Shown here: positions 50,010-62,010 of the stretch, one piece after another
Layout of the letters: each line of letters starts with the position of its first letter
Numbering within the stretch: position 1 is the stretch's first letter
NCBI GenBank assembly: GCA_029959085.1
Contig: JARWIR010000039.1
Span: 62,001 to 126,000, forward strand
DNA length: 64,000 nucleotides
Source: Nemophila menziesii
Taxonomy: Eukaryota; Streptophyta; Magnoliopsida; Boraginales; Hydrophyllaceae
Direction of reading: 5' to 3'
Made by a program: the position numbers and the translations under genes
Notes under the pieces: generated by a model
Databases searched by the model: none
Told to the model about the DNA's origin: nothing
The model's input: the letters and a program-made list of their open reading frames with translations, nothing else

Positions 50010-50085
50010 ACAAACGATCCTAAAAACCAAACTCACCTTTGATGGCCCAATAGGTTTCAAAATTAATTTTTCTTGGGCTTGGGCC
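50010..50085 (-). promoter_or_regulatory. Damaged promoter, site II only (unit 11)
   Basis: GGCCCA at 50044-50049 and the plus-strand site II pair ending at 50085 remain. The TATA and telo-box segment is deleted at about 50009/50010, exactly as in unit 5. Confidence 0.55.
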
Positions 50086-53000
50086 AATATATAGATTAGG
50101 ACTAGCTTGATGACTATATTTTATAAATGTTGGCAAATTAGCTTTGTCTCTGGTGAAGTGACTTAATATTTATTCTCTTGACACACGCTATTATATAGTG
50201 TACCACATTCTTATCTCGTCTCTCTCGATACAATACAAAATCCTAGTCTCATGCCTTTTTCAATTTGTGTCCAATCTATCTCGATACTCTTATAGTAAAA
50301 TAACCTTCAAAGTACTCATTCATCTATCAATATGGTTTGCATTTATATGAGTTTCAATGTTCTAAAGTGGTTGATGTTTTTACCATGCTTAGGTCATTCT
50401 ACTCTGTGACTTATATGTGTTTTGAAATGGGTATATAAGGTGTCATTAATTTTTTGTAATTGCATATAGTTTGTTCAATGTTCATACTATAACTTATTTG
50501 AAATAATATACATTTAGGATTTTTTTATGATATTATTAAAATTTTGAATTCTTTTATTTTCTTAATATGTTTATTATTTATAATAGAATAGTTATTATGC
50601 AAAAAATTTGAGATTAAATTTGACTAGAGTATCAGTTGCTTAAAAAGTTTTAACACTTTAATTTTATAACTATATGGTTTTTCAGATAGATGAACTCAAG
50701 TAGTTACAAGATTCTTAGATACTTTTAATATTGAGACATGATTGAAAGTACCGATAATAGAGTTGTTGTCATTAATGATACTAGTCAAACATAATATTTT
50801 GCATCAAAGTAGATATTGATGATATGTTATTTTACGACATCTTGCATTCTTAATAAGGATAACACACAATTTATACACTTATGTTTACAAGTTTTGGATT
50901 GGTGATAGATTAATAAACATTATCCATGAGCAGAAATAGCGTTTTGAGATCTCTTGGGTCTTTTTTTGATACTGTTTTGACATTTTTTGGGCCTTTTCAA
51001 GATGGTTGTGTCCTTCACAAGTAGCAAATATTTAATTCCATTAGAAAAAACTTTCGATGACACTCTGATACTCAAGTTAATAATAATTTTATGATAAAGT
51101 CCTCAAACAAGGGTGCTTATAAGACGGGTGAAATGGTATATTTTGTACCATTTTTAATAATATAGTGGAAATGTTTTACTCTATACAACACATATTTGTA
51201 AATATTCCTAGTGTGATTCTTATATATATAACCAAATTATTCTAATATATAAGGATGTAAGCACATATTGATCACATTATGAGCGCTTGAAAAGTACATT
51301 TGAAGACCTTTTATTTTAATATCTTTACTAATTTAATGATTAATGACCCATCATCCGAATTTTTTAAGTTGTATATATACTAGTAAAATTACCACTTAGA
51401 TATGAATTCATCTTCATTTTTAAGGAACTAACCACTCATATTTCAAAGAAAGTATTTAATACAAAAGTGGCAGGTTTATTAATATGATCAACAATATAAG
51501 ATTGTGAGGCGTTTAAACCATTTTGTCTGTTTACAAGAACGAATATATTGGGTGGGCTAGCCTATCTCACCCAAAATAACATGTTATTAGTCCTAATAAT
51601 AATATTAGTATTGAAAATCATATTCTGAAACAATTAAATAAACAACCCAATAATACTCTTAAGGATGGAACTTCTATTCATAGTTCGATCTATCAAAAAT
51701 ATTGCACCTAAAGTACATTTGCTTTACTCATAAAAAAATGAACTTGATGAAAAAATAAAGGAAGCAATGATACGAATATATAACAAAATAAACATTATTT
51801 GATTTTTATATTCATGTTGATGTTGTACATTTTTTTTGTCAAAATATTGTATTTGATATTTAATAGTTGGACAGAGAAAATGGAAGTTACTGTTGACAAT
51901 ATAAAAATGATACTACGTGGTTAAATGAATGATTGGACTTGAAATAAATTAAGGCTTTAAGATTTAACTTTAAAATTTGTGGTGCAGGATGTTCTGTGAA
52001 CAAAAGATATTTTTTTATAAAATTAAGCTTTGGTCAAAATAAAATATTAAACCTAAGGTAGACAATGGTTTCCCTAATAGGCAGCCCTGATTACACAAAA
52101 GCAAAAGACGTTAGTTCCACCCTTATCTTGTAAATGAAACCTTTCATTCCCCTTTTTTATGTTTTTCTAACAATTGTAAGTCTTTTTTTATTGGCATTAC
52201 ATTATTAATTTTATTCCACGTGCCACTGTATAATTGATATTAATAAATAACAATACTGCCTCGTCTGCTATAACAGGACAACACTTATAACATAATGAAA
52301 AAACAAAAAAAATATAAAATTGTCACAAACTCGAAAAAAATATAGTACTTAAATATTACATTTGCAAAATTAGAGACTAATTCCAAGAAAAAATTCAAAT
52401 GTTAAGTTTGAACAGTACTAACAATTCAATCATAATATTTTTTTTATTCCTAAAATGTCAAGGACTATAACATTTTCATAGAAATATATTGCAAATTCTT
52501 TTTTAATTTTTATGTGAATTTTTTCTTCATACTAAATAGACTGAGAACTAAGAATACCCAACTAAAATTTTTAATATAAATAATTCCAATAAATAGAAAA
52601 TGACATGTTTCCAATAAAGTTCAATTAACGAGTTTTTCCAAACTAGGAGAAAATATATTGAAAATTAAAAAAACATAATCAATCAAATTTACAAATAACA
52701 ATAATACTTTTCTTCCTATCCATTAGAAATATCCAAAATAATGAAAAAGAGTATATCCATTATAAAGGAGAAATAATAAGCTATTTAAAAGACAATAAAA
52801 AAAAAATTAAACATTAACCTATGAAAGAATTTTCAATTGAAATGGAATGAGCAATCTAAAACAAAACAACACTTAAAGATAATCATTAGAAAAGGATGAC
52901 ACTATATATCAAATTTAAGTACAATTTACTAGTGTGATGTGTAATCTATAGATAAGAAATAGTTAGGGTTAGAGTTTGATATAATAAATAGTTGTGTTAT

Positions 53001-53560
53001 GTGTTATGTACAATTAAAGGTATAATACTTATACCAATACTCGTATAAGTAACTTTTTTTATTAATATATTTTTTTACCTTTTGGTTAATTGAATAAATT
53101 TTGAGTTATCTTTTTTTTATTATAACATAACATATAAAGTTAATTATAGTTTATTTTTAATTCTTTATACAATAAGTGTGATTAGTTTTTTTGTTATTTA
53201 CATCATTTGTTGAATTTTCAGTTATTTTTATTATCATAACATATTATATATAGTTAATTATGATGTATTTTTATTCTTAATACAGTAAGGTGAAATTGTT
53301 TTTGTTATTATATAGTTTATTAAATTTTGATACTTTATCTTATTTGAATTACTATATATTTAAAAAATTATGATACTAGTAAAATGTGATTTAGATGTAT
53401 TTTATCTTTGTTTATTAAGATTTTGAATTCTTTATTTCCTTAATATCTTTATTGTATATAGACAAGCAAGAATAAAATATCAAAAGAAAATTTGTAGCCA
53501 TTACAATCTAAAACATTAACTAGACTTGGCTAAGAAGCCAGAAAACAAATCATCATTTTC

Positions 53561-53833
53561 TCAATCTTTCTTCTTCTTCCTTTCCAAACTCCCAGAAGCA
53601 GTTGCTGGAGTATTGGGATGTGATGATGGATTGGTTAAACTCCCATCCCGAATGTTACTTCCTTTAAGATTAAGACTATCATAACTCTTGTTGAAGAAAT
53701 TATCATGTGCCATCATTATTTTGCATTTCTTGTTGTACGCATTTTCTGGTTTGGCTATTTCTTTTATTGATGAACTTGATATAACGGTAGCTAGGATGAC
53801 GTAAGATTTGGATTGAACTCTGATATGCCTCAC
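53561..53833 (-). CDS. Terminal exon, open, 90 codons, unknown protein (unit 12)
   Basis: The encoded 90 residues are identical to those of unit 6 and open from acceptor to TGA. The identity reflects recent block duplication and is not evidence of constraint. The promoter at 54732-54874 keeps its TATA and telo-box. Product not recognised. Confidence 0.4.
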   Translation of the reverse strand: MRHIRVQSKSYVILATVISSSSIKEIAKPENAYNKKCKIMMAHDNFFNKSYDSLNLKGSNIRDGSLTNPSSHPNTPATASGSLERKKKKD

Positions 53834-54731
53834 CTGAACAAGTCAAACAAGATACAAAATGTTAAAAAAACACAAAAAACTAAAATATGTGGATTCACTT
53901 AATATATCATATATATATCATTTTAAATTCCCCAACCCTTGACCAGAAAAAAACCCCAAATTATTTTGTCGTATTAAAATGACTACAATATCCTAAATGG
54001 CTAATGGCATTCATACATTGAATACTTTTAAAACGGCATTCATATCAATATGTATATAAGATTTACCATTCCTTCGATAAAATTTACTTTTTAATGTATA
54101 TAAACATACACTACCTTACATAAACAACATTATACATTAGTCTATTATGTCTTTATAATTTTATCAAATCCCCCTTCAGTCCATTTAAGTCTAAAACAAA
54201 ATCATGTTCTCCCTCAATTTATTTAAAAACTAATTTTATACAAACCCCACATAGCTGCAACATTACATGGCAAGAAAATCAAGCAAAGTGCACTTTTTAT
54301 GTAAATTAACATCCAAATACAAAACAATTAACAAAGAAAAATTAAAATACAAATTAACCAAAGAAATTTAGCTTTGAAATAAGATGTAAAAATTGGTTTT
54401 TCAGAAAAGGAGTTGTAAACGGGGCAGGAGAGCATATATCCATTATAAACAAGAAGAAATAATTTTAGATCCAATAAATAAATAAACTATTTACAAGGGA
54501 TCAATGCAAATAGATAAATAAAATCAAACCTGGCAAAAATTTGTCCCTTATTGAAATGGAATGGTCATCAATATATTTTAAAGAAAAAAGAAAAAAACAT
54601 TGAATAAAGGATGCATCAAAGTATTAAATATATTTTAAGTAATAATTAGAAGAAAATGATACATATAGTATCTTGGAAAGGGTGGAGCCTAAAGTTGGAT
54701 ATTAGTTTGATATTAAGAAAGCAGGCGAACA

Positions 54732-54874
54732 CTAGGGTTTTTGATATCATAAATGGAAGAAGATGTTATATAAGGCTATCAACCAGATGAACACAAAACA
54801 CAGTACAAACGATCCTAAAAACCAAACTCACCTTTGATGGCCCAATAGGTTTTAAAATTAATTTTTCTTGGGCT
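54732..54874 (-). promoter_or_regulatory. Site II / TATA / telo-box promoter, one site II lost (unit 12)
   Basis: Telo-box at 54732-54740, TATA box CCTTATATAA upstream on the minus strand, GGCCCA, and TGGGCT at 54869-54874. The outermost site II has the same lost G as unit 6. Confidence 0.55.
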
Positions 54875-57800
54875 TGGCCAATATATAGATTAGGACTAGC
54901 TTGATGACTATATTTTATAAATGTTAGCAAATTAGCTTTGTCTCTGGTGAAGTGATTTAATATTTATTCTCTTGGCACACGCTATTATATAGTGTACCAC
55001 ATTCTTAACTCATCTCTCTCGATACAATACAAAATCCTAGTCTCGTGTCTTTTTCAATTTGTGTCCAATCTATCTCGATACTCTTATAGTAAAATAACCT
55101 TTAAAGTACTCATTCATCTATCAATATGGTTTGCATTTATATGAGTTTCAATGTTCTAAAGTGGTTGATGTTTTTACCATGCTTAGTTCATTCTACTCTG
55201 TGACTTATATGTGTTTTGAAATGGGTATATAGTGTGTCATTAATTTTTTGTAATTGCATATAGTTTTTTGAATGTGCATACTATAACTTATTTGAAATAA
55301 TATACATTTAGGATTTTTTTATGATATTATTAAAATTTTGAATTCTTTTATTTTCTTAATATGTTTATTATTTATAATAGAATAATTATTATGCAAAAAA
55401 TTTGAGATTAAATTTGACTAGAGTATCAGTTGCTTAAAAAGTTTTAACACTTTAATTTTATAACTATATGGTTTTTTAGATGGATGAACTCATGTAGTTA
55501 CAAGATTCTCAGATACTTTTAATATTGAGACATGAATGAAAGTACCGATAATAGAGTTGTTGTCATTAATGATACTAGTTAAACATAATATTTTGCATCA
55601 AAGTAGATATCGATGATATGTTATTTTACGACATCTTGCATTCTTAATAAGGATAACACACAATTTATACACTTATGTTTACAAGTTTTGGATTGGTGAT
55701 AGAATAATAAACATTATCCATGAGCAGAAATAGCGTTTTGAGAACTCTTGGGTCTTTTTGGGATACTGTTTTGAGATCTTTTTGGGCCTTTTCAAGAAGG
55801 TTGTGTCCTTCACAAGTAGAAAATATTTAAATCCATTAGAAAAAAACTTTCGATGACACTCTGATACTTAAGTTAATAATAAATTTATGATAAAGTCCTC
55901 AAACAAGGGTGCTTATAAGAAGGGTGAAATGGTATATTTTGTACCATTTTTAATAATATAGTGGAAATGTTTTACTCTATACAACACATATTTGTAAATA
56001 TTCCTAGTGTGATTCTTATATATATAACTAAATTATTCTAATATATAAGGATGTAAGCACATATTGATCACATTATGTTTTCTTTATTGTAAATTTACGA
56101 AGCGCTTGAAAAGTACATTTGAAGACCTTTTATTTTAATATCTTTACCAATTTAATGATTAATGACCCATCATCCGAATTTTTTAAGTTGTATATATTCT
56201 AGTAAAATTACCACTTAAATATGAATTCATCTTCATTTTTAAGGAACTAACCACTCATATTTCAAAGAAAGTATTTAATACAAAAGTGGCGGGTTTATCA
56301 ATATGATCCGCAATATAAGATTGTGAAGCGTTTAGACCATTTTGTCCCTTTACAAGAATGAATATATCGGGTGGGATAGCCTATCTCACCCAAAATAACA
56401 TGTTATTAGTCCTAATAATAATAATAGTATTGAGAATCATATTCTGAAACAATTAAATAAACAACCCAATAATAGTCTTAAGGATGGAACTTCAATTCAT
56501 AGTTCGATCTATCAAAAATATTGCACCTAAAGTACATTTGCTTTACTCATAAAAAAAGTGAACTTGATGAAAAAATAACGGAACCAATGCTACGAATATA
56601 TAACAAAATAATCATTACTTGATTTTTATTTTCATGTTGATGTTGTAAATTTTTTTTTGTCAAAATATTGTATTTGATATTTAATAGATGGACAGAGAAA
56701 ATGGAAGTTACTTTTGACAATATAAAAATGATACTACGTGGTTAAATGAAAGATTGGACTTGAAATAAATTAAGGCTTTAAGATTTAACTTTAAAAATTG
56801 TGGGGCAGGATGTTCTGTGAATAAAAGATATTTTTTTATAAAATTAAGCTTTGGTCAAAATAAAATATTAAAACTAAGGTAGACAATGGTCTCCCTAATA
56901 GGCAGCCTTGATTACACAAAAGCAAAAGAGGTTAGTTTCACCCTTATCTTGTAAATGAAACCTTTCAGTCCCCTTTTTATGTTTTTCTAAAAATGGTAAG
57001 TCTTTTTTTATTGGCATTACATTATTAATTTTATTCCACGTGCCACTGTATAATTGATATTAATAAATAACTATACTGCCTCGTCTTCCATAACAGGACA
57101 ACACTTATAACATAATGAAAAAACAAAAAAAATATAAAATTGTGACAAACTCGAAAAAAATATACGACTTAAATATTACATTTGCAAAATTAGAGACTAA
57201 TTCCAAGTAAAAATTCAAATGTTAAGTTTGAAGAGTACTAACAATTCAATCATCATATTTTTTTTATTCCAAAAATGTCTAGACTATAACATTTTCATAG
57301 AAATACATTGCAAATTATTTTTTAATTTTTATGTGAATTTTTTCTCCATACTAAATAGACTGAGAACTAAGAATACCCAACTAAAATTTTCAATATAAAT
57401 AATTCCAATAAATAGAAAATGATATGTTCCCAATAAAGTTCAAGTAACATAATCAATCAAATTTACAAATAACAATAATACTTTTCTTCCTTTCCATTAG
57501 AAATATCCAAAATAATGAAAAAGAGTATATCCATTATAAAGGAGAAATAATAAGCTACTTACAAGAAAATAAAAAAAAGAATTAAACATTAACCTATGAA
57601 AGCTTTTTCAATTGAAATGGAATGATCACTCTAAAACAAAACAACACTTAAAGATAATCATTAGAAAAGGATGACACTATATATCAAATTTAAGTACAAT
57701 TTACTAGTGTGATGTGTAATCTATAGATAAGAAATAGTTAGGGTTAGAATTTGATATAATAAATAGTTGTGTTATGTGTTATGTACAATTAAAGGTATAA

Positions 57801-58336
57801 TAATTGTACCGATACTCATATATGTAACTTTTTCTATTAATATATTTTTCTACCTTTTGGTTAATTGAATAACTTTTGAGTTATCCTTTTTTTATTATAA
57901 CATATCATATAAAGTTAATTATGGTTTATTTTTAATTCTTTATACAATAAGTGCGATTAGTTTTTTTTGTTATTTACATCATTTGTTGAATTTTCTGTTA
58001 TTTTTATTATCATAACATATTATATATAGTTAATTATGATGTATTTTTATTCTTAATACAGTAAGGTGCAATTGTTTTTGTTATTATATAGTTTATTAAA
58101 TTTTGATACTTTATCTTATTTGAATTACTATATATTTAAAAAATTATGATACTAGTAAAATGTGATTTAGATGTATTTTATCTTTGTTTATTAAGATTTT
58201 GAATTCTTTATTTCCTTAATATCTTTATTGTATATAGACAAGCAAGAATAAAATATCAAAAGAAAATTTGTAGCCATTACAATCTAAAACATTGACTAGA
58301 CTTGGCTAAGAAGCAAGAAAACAGATCATCATTTTC

Positions 58337-58604
58337 TCAATCTTTCTTCTTCATCCTTTCCAAACTCCTAGAAGCAGCTTCTGGAGTATTTGAATGTGAA
58401 GATGGATTTGTTAAACTCCCATCCCGAATGTTACTTCCTTGAAGATTAAGATTATCATAGCTCTTGTTGAAGAAATGATCATGTGACATCATTATTTTGC
58501 CTTTCTTGTCGTACGTCTGGTTTGGCTATTTCTTTTATCGATGAACTTGATGTAACGGTAGCTAGGATGGCGTAAGATTAGGATTGAACTCTGATATGCC
58601 TCAC
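58337..58604 (-). pseudogene. Terminal exon with nonsense codon and 5-bp deletion (unit 13)
   Basis: A 268-bp exon with TAA at codon 9 (58578-58580) and the A-type 5-bp deletion. Acceptor and downstream poly(A) signal are kept. Confidence 0.62.
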
Positions 58605-59577
58605 CTGAACAAGTCAAACAAGATACAAAATGTTAAAAAAAACACAAAAAACTAAAATACGTGGATTCAGTTAATATATCATATATAAATCATTTTAAAT
58701 TACAACCCTTGACCGGAAAAAAAACCCCAAATTATTTTGTCGTATTAAAATGACTACAATGTTCTAAATGGCTAATGGCATTCATACATAGAATACTTTT
58801 AAAACGGCATTCATATCAATCTGTATATAAGATTTACCATTCCTTTCATAAAATTTACTTTTTAATGTATAGAAACATACACTACCTTACATAACCAACA
58901 TTATACATTAGTCTATTATGTCATTATAATTTTATCAAATACCCCTTGAATCCATTTAAGTCTAAAACATAATCATGTTCTCCCTCAATTTATTTAAAAA
59001 TTAATTTTATACAAACCCCACATTGTTGCAACATTACATGGCAAGAAAACCAAGCAAAGTGCAATTTTGATGTAAATTTACATCCAAATACAAAACACTT
59101 AACAAAGAAAAATTATAATACAAATTAACAACCGAAATTTAGCTTTGAAATAAGATGTAAAAATTGGTTTTTCGGAAAAGGAGTTGTAAACGGGGCAGGA
59201 GAGCTTATATCCATTATAAACAAGAAGAAATAATTTTAGATCCAATAAATAAATAAACTATTTACAAGGGATCAATGAAAATAGATAAATAAAATCAAAC
59301 CTGGCCAAAATTTGTCCCTTATTGAAATGGAATGGTCATCAATCAGAAAAAAGAAACACTTGACTGGAAGAGAAGAAGATCGACCTAGAAAAAAGATAAA
59401 AAAAATTGAAAAAAGGATGCATCAAAGTATTAAATATATTTTAAGTAATAATTAGAAGAAAATGATACATATAGTACAGAGTACTGATTATTTTGTGTGT
59501 GTAATGTGTTATTTGTATCTTGGAAAGGGTGGAGCCTAAAGTTGGATATTAGTTCGATATTAGGAAAGCAGGCGGCG

Positions 59578-59726
59578 CTAGGGTTTTTGATATCATAAAT
59601 GGAAGAAGATGTTATATAAGGCTATCAACCAGATGAACCCAGAACACAGTACAAACGATCCTAAAACCCAAACTCACCTTTGATGGCCCAATAGGTTTCA
59701 AAATTAATTTTTATTGGGCTTGGGCC
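59578..59726 (-). promoter_or_regulatory. Site II / TATA / telo-box promoter, unit 13
   Basis: Telo-box at 59578-59586, TATA box CCTTATATAA upstream on the minus strand, and site II pair ending at 59726. All intact. Confidence 0.57.
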
Positions 59727-61337
59727 AATATATAGATTAGGTCTAGCTTGATGACTATATTTTATAAATGTTGGCAAATTAGCTTTGTTTCTGGTGAAGT
59801 GATTTAATATTTATTCTCTTGGCACACGCTACTATATCGTATACCACATTCTTATCTCATCTCTCTCGATATAATACAAAATCCTAGTCTCATACCTTTT
59901 TCAATTTGTGTCCAATCTATCTCGATACTCTTATAGTAAAATAACCTTCAAAGTACTCATTCATCTATCAATATGGTTTTCATTTATATGAGTTTCAATA
60001 TTCTAAAGTGGTTGATGTTTTAACCATGCTTAGTTCTTTCTACTCTGTGACTTATATGTGTTTGAAAATGGGTATATAAGGCGTCATTAATTTTTTGTAA
60101 TTGCATATAATTTGTTGAATTTTCATACTATAACTTATTTGAAATAATATACCTTTAGGATTTTTTTATGATATTATTGAAATTTTGAATTCTTTTATTT
60201 TCTTAATATGTTTATTATTTATAATAGAATAATTATTATGCAAAAAAATTGAGATTAAATTTGACTAGAGTATCATTTGCTTAAAAGTTTTTAACACTTT
60301 AATTTTACAATTATGGTTTTTTAGATGGATGAACTCAAGTAGTTACGAGATTATTAGATACTTTTAATATTGAGACATGATTGAAAGTACCGATAATAGA
60401 GTTGTTGTCATTAATGATACTAGTTAAACATAATATTTTGCATCAAAGTAGATATCGATGATATGTTATTTTACGACATCTTGCATTCTTAATAAGCATA
60501 ACACACAATTTATACACTTATGTTTACAAGTTTTGGATTGGTGATAGAATAATAAACATTATCCATGAGCAGAAATAGCGTTTTGAGAACTCTTGGGTCT
60601 TTTTGGGATACTGTTTTGAGATCTTTTTGGGCCTTTTCAAGATGGTTGTGTCCTTCACAAGTAGCAAATATTTAAGTCCATTAGAAAAAACTTTCGATGA
60701 CATTATGATACTCAAGTTAATAATAAATTTATAATAAAGTCCTCAAACAAGGGTGCTTATAAGAGGTGAAATGGTATATTTTGTACCATTTTCAATAATA
60801 TAGTGGAAATATTTTACTCTACTGGGAAAAGATCGTTACAACACATATTTGTAAATATTCCTAGTGTGATCCTTATATATATAACCAAATTATTCTAATA
60901 TATAAGGATGTAAGCACATATTGATCACATTATGTTTTCTTCATAGTAAATTTACGAAGCGCTTGAAAAGTACATTTGAAGACCTTTTATTTTAATATCT
61001 TTACTAATTTAATGATTAATGACCCATCATCCGAATTTTTTAAGTTGTATATATTCTAGTAAAATTACCAATTAAATATGAATTCATCTTCATTTTTAAG
61101 GAACTAACCACTCATATTTCAAAGAAAGTATTTAATACAAAAGTGGCGGGTTTATTATTATGATCAATAATATAAGATTGTGAGGCGTTTAGACCATTTT
61201 GTCCCTTTACAAGAATTAATATATCGGGTGGGCTAGCCTATCTCACCCAAAATAACATGTTATTATTCCTAATAATAATATTAGTATTGAGAATCATATT
61301 CTGAAACAATTAAATAAACAACCCAATAATACTCTTA

Positions 61338-61804
61338 TGTATTGTTTGGATTCATTTTTTTAAAGGAAAGGAAAGGAAATGATAGGAATAAATTTTCCTT
61401 TCTTTTTTTTAAATCCTATTTATAATTAAAGGAAAGTAACTCAATGGATTTCAGAATCCTTTCTTTTCCTTTAAGACGTCAGTTATTTAATCCTCCCGTT
61501 TTGGAGTCATTTCAAAGGAAAGGAAATGATTATTTTTTTAAATGTCACGACTAACCTTGTAATTTTTATTTAATAATATTTTTACATAACACATAAGGTT
61601 ATAAAGGTATTTTTATGGAAAATAATTCTTTCTTTTCCTTTAACAATGTGAATCCAAACAAGTGATTCCTGAATTGATTACTTTCTTTTCCTTTATTAAT
61701 TTTTTTATAATCCAAACATGGTTATCACTTTCCTTTCCATTCCTTTAATATTTTTTTATTCCTATCCTTTCCTTTCCTTTGATAATCTGAATCCAAACAA
61801 TACA
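61338..61804. mobile_element. 467-bp MITE with TTA target duplication (unit 13)
   Basis: Third copy at the identical site, with TTA at 61335-61337 and 61805-61807. Same length and ends as the copies in units 4 and 10, so it was spread with the array unit. Confidence 0.85.
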
Positions 61805-62010
61805 TTAAGGATGGAACTTCTATTCATAGTTCGATCTATCAAAAATATTGCACCTAAAGTACATTTGCTCTACTCATAAAAAAAGTGAACTTGATGAAAA
61901 CAGAAAGGAAGCAATGCTACGAATATATAACAAAATAAACATTATTTGATTTTTATTTTCATGTTGATATTGTACATTTTTTTTGTCAAAATATTGTATT
62001 TGATATTTAA

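Larger units (their letters stand above)
47178..51863 (-). repeat. Array unit 11 (B type, extra deletions)
   Basis: A 4686-bp near-copy of unit 5 with the same promoter lesion. Two private deletions are visible. One is 45 bp at 47538/47539 with TGCCA shared at the ends, which removes the sequence after the G-box. The other is 23 bp at 51281/51282 in the right spacer. Confidence 0.93.
51864..56684 (-). repeat. Array unit 12 (C type)
   Basis: A 4821-bp unit, the same length as unit 6 and nearly identical to it, with the same B-left, D-right mosaic. It is followed by an A unit (13), whereas unit 6 is followed by a D unit (7). The block boundary therefore falls at 56685. Confidence 0.93.
56685..62010 (-). 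repeat. Array unit 13 (A type, carries MITE)
   Basis: A 5326-bp near-copy of units 4 and 10. It shares with unit 10 the variants ATGTCTAGACT (about 57286) and TGTTCCCAATAAAG (about 57425), so it is closer to unit 10 than to unit 4. It does not have unit 10's 18-bp spacer deletion. This places it as the start of a second copy of the A-B-C block about 14.8 kb after unit 10. Confidence 0.94.
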
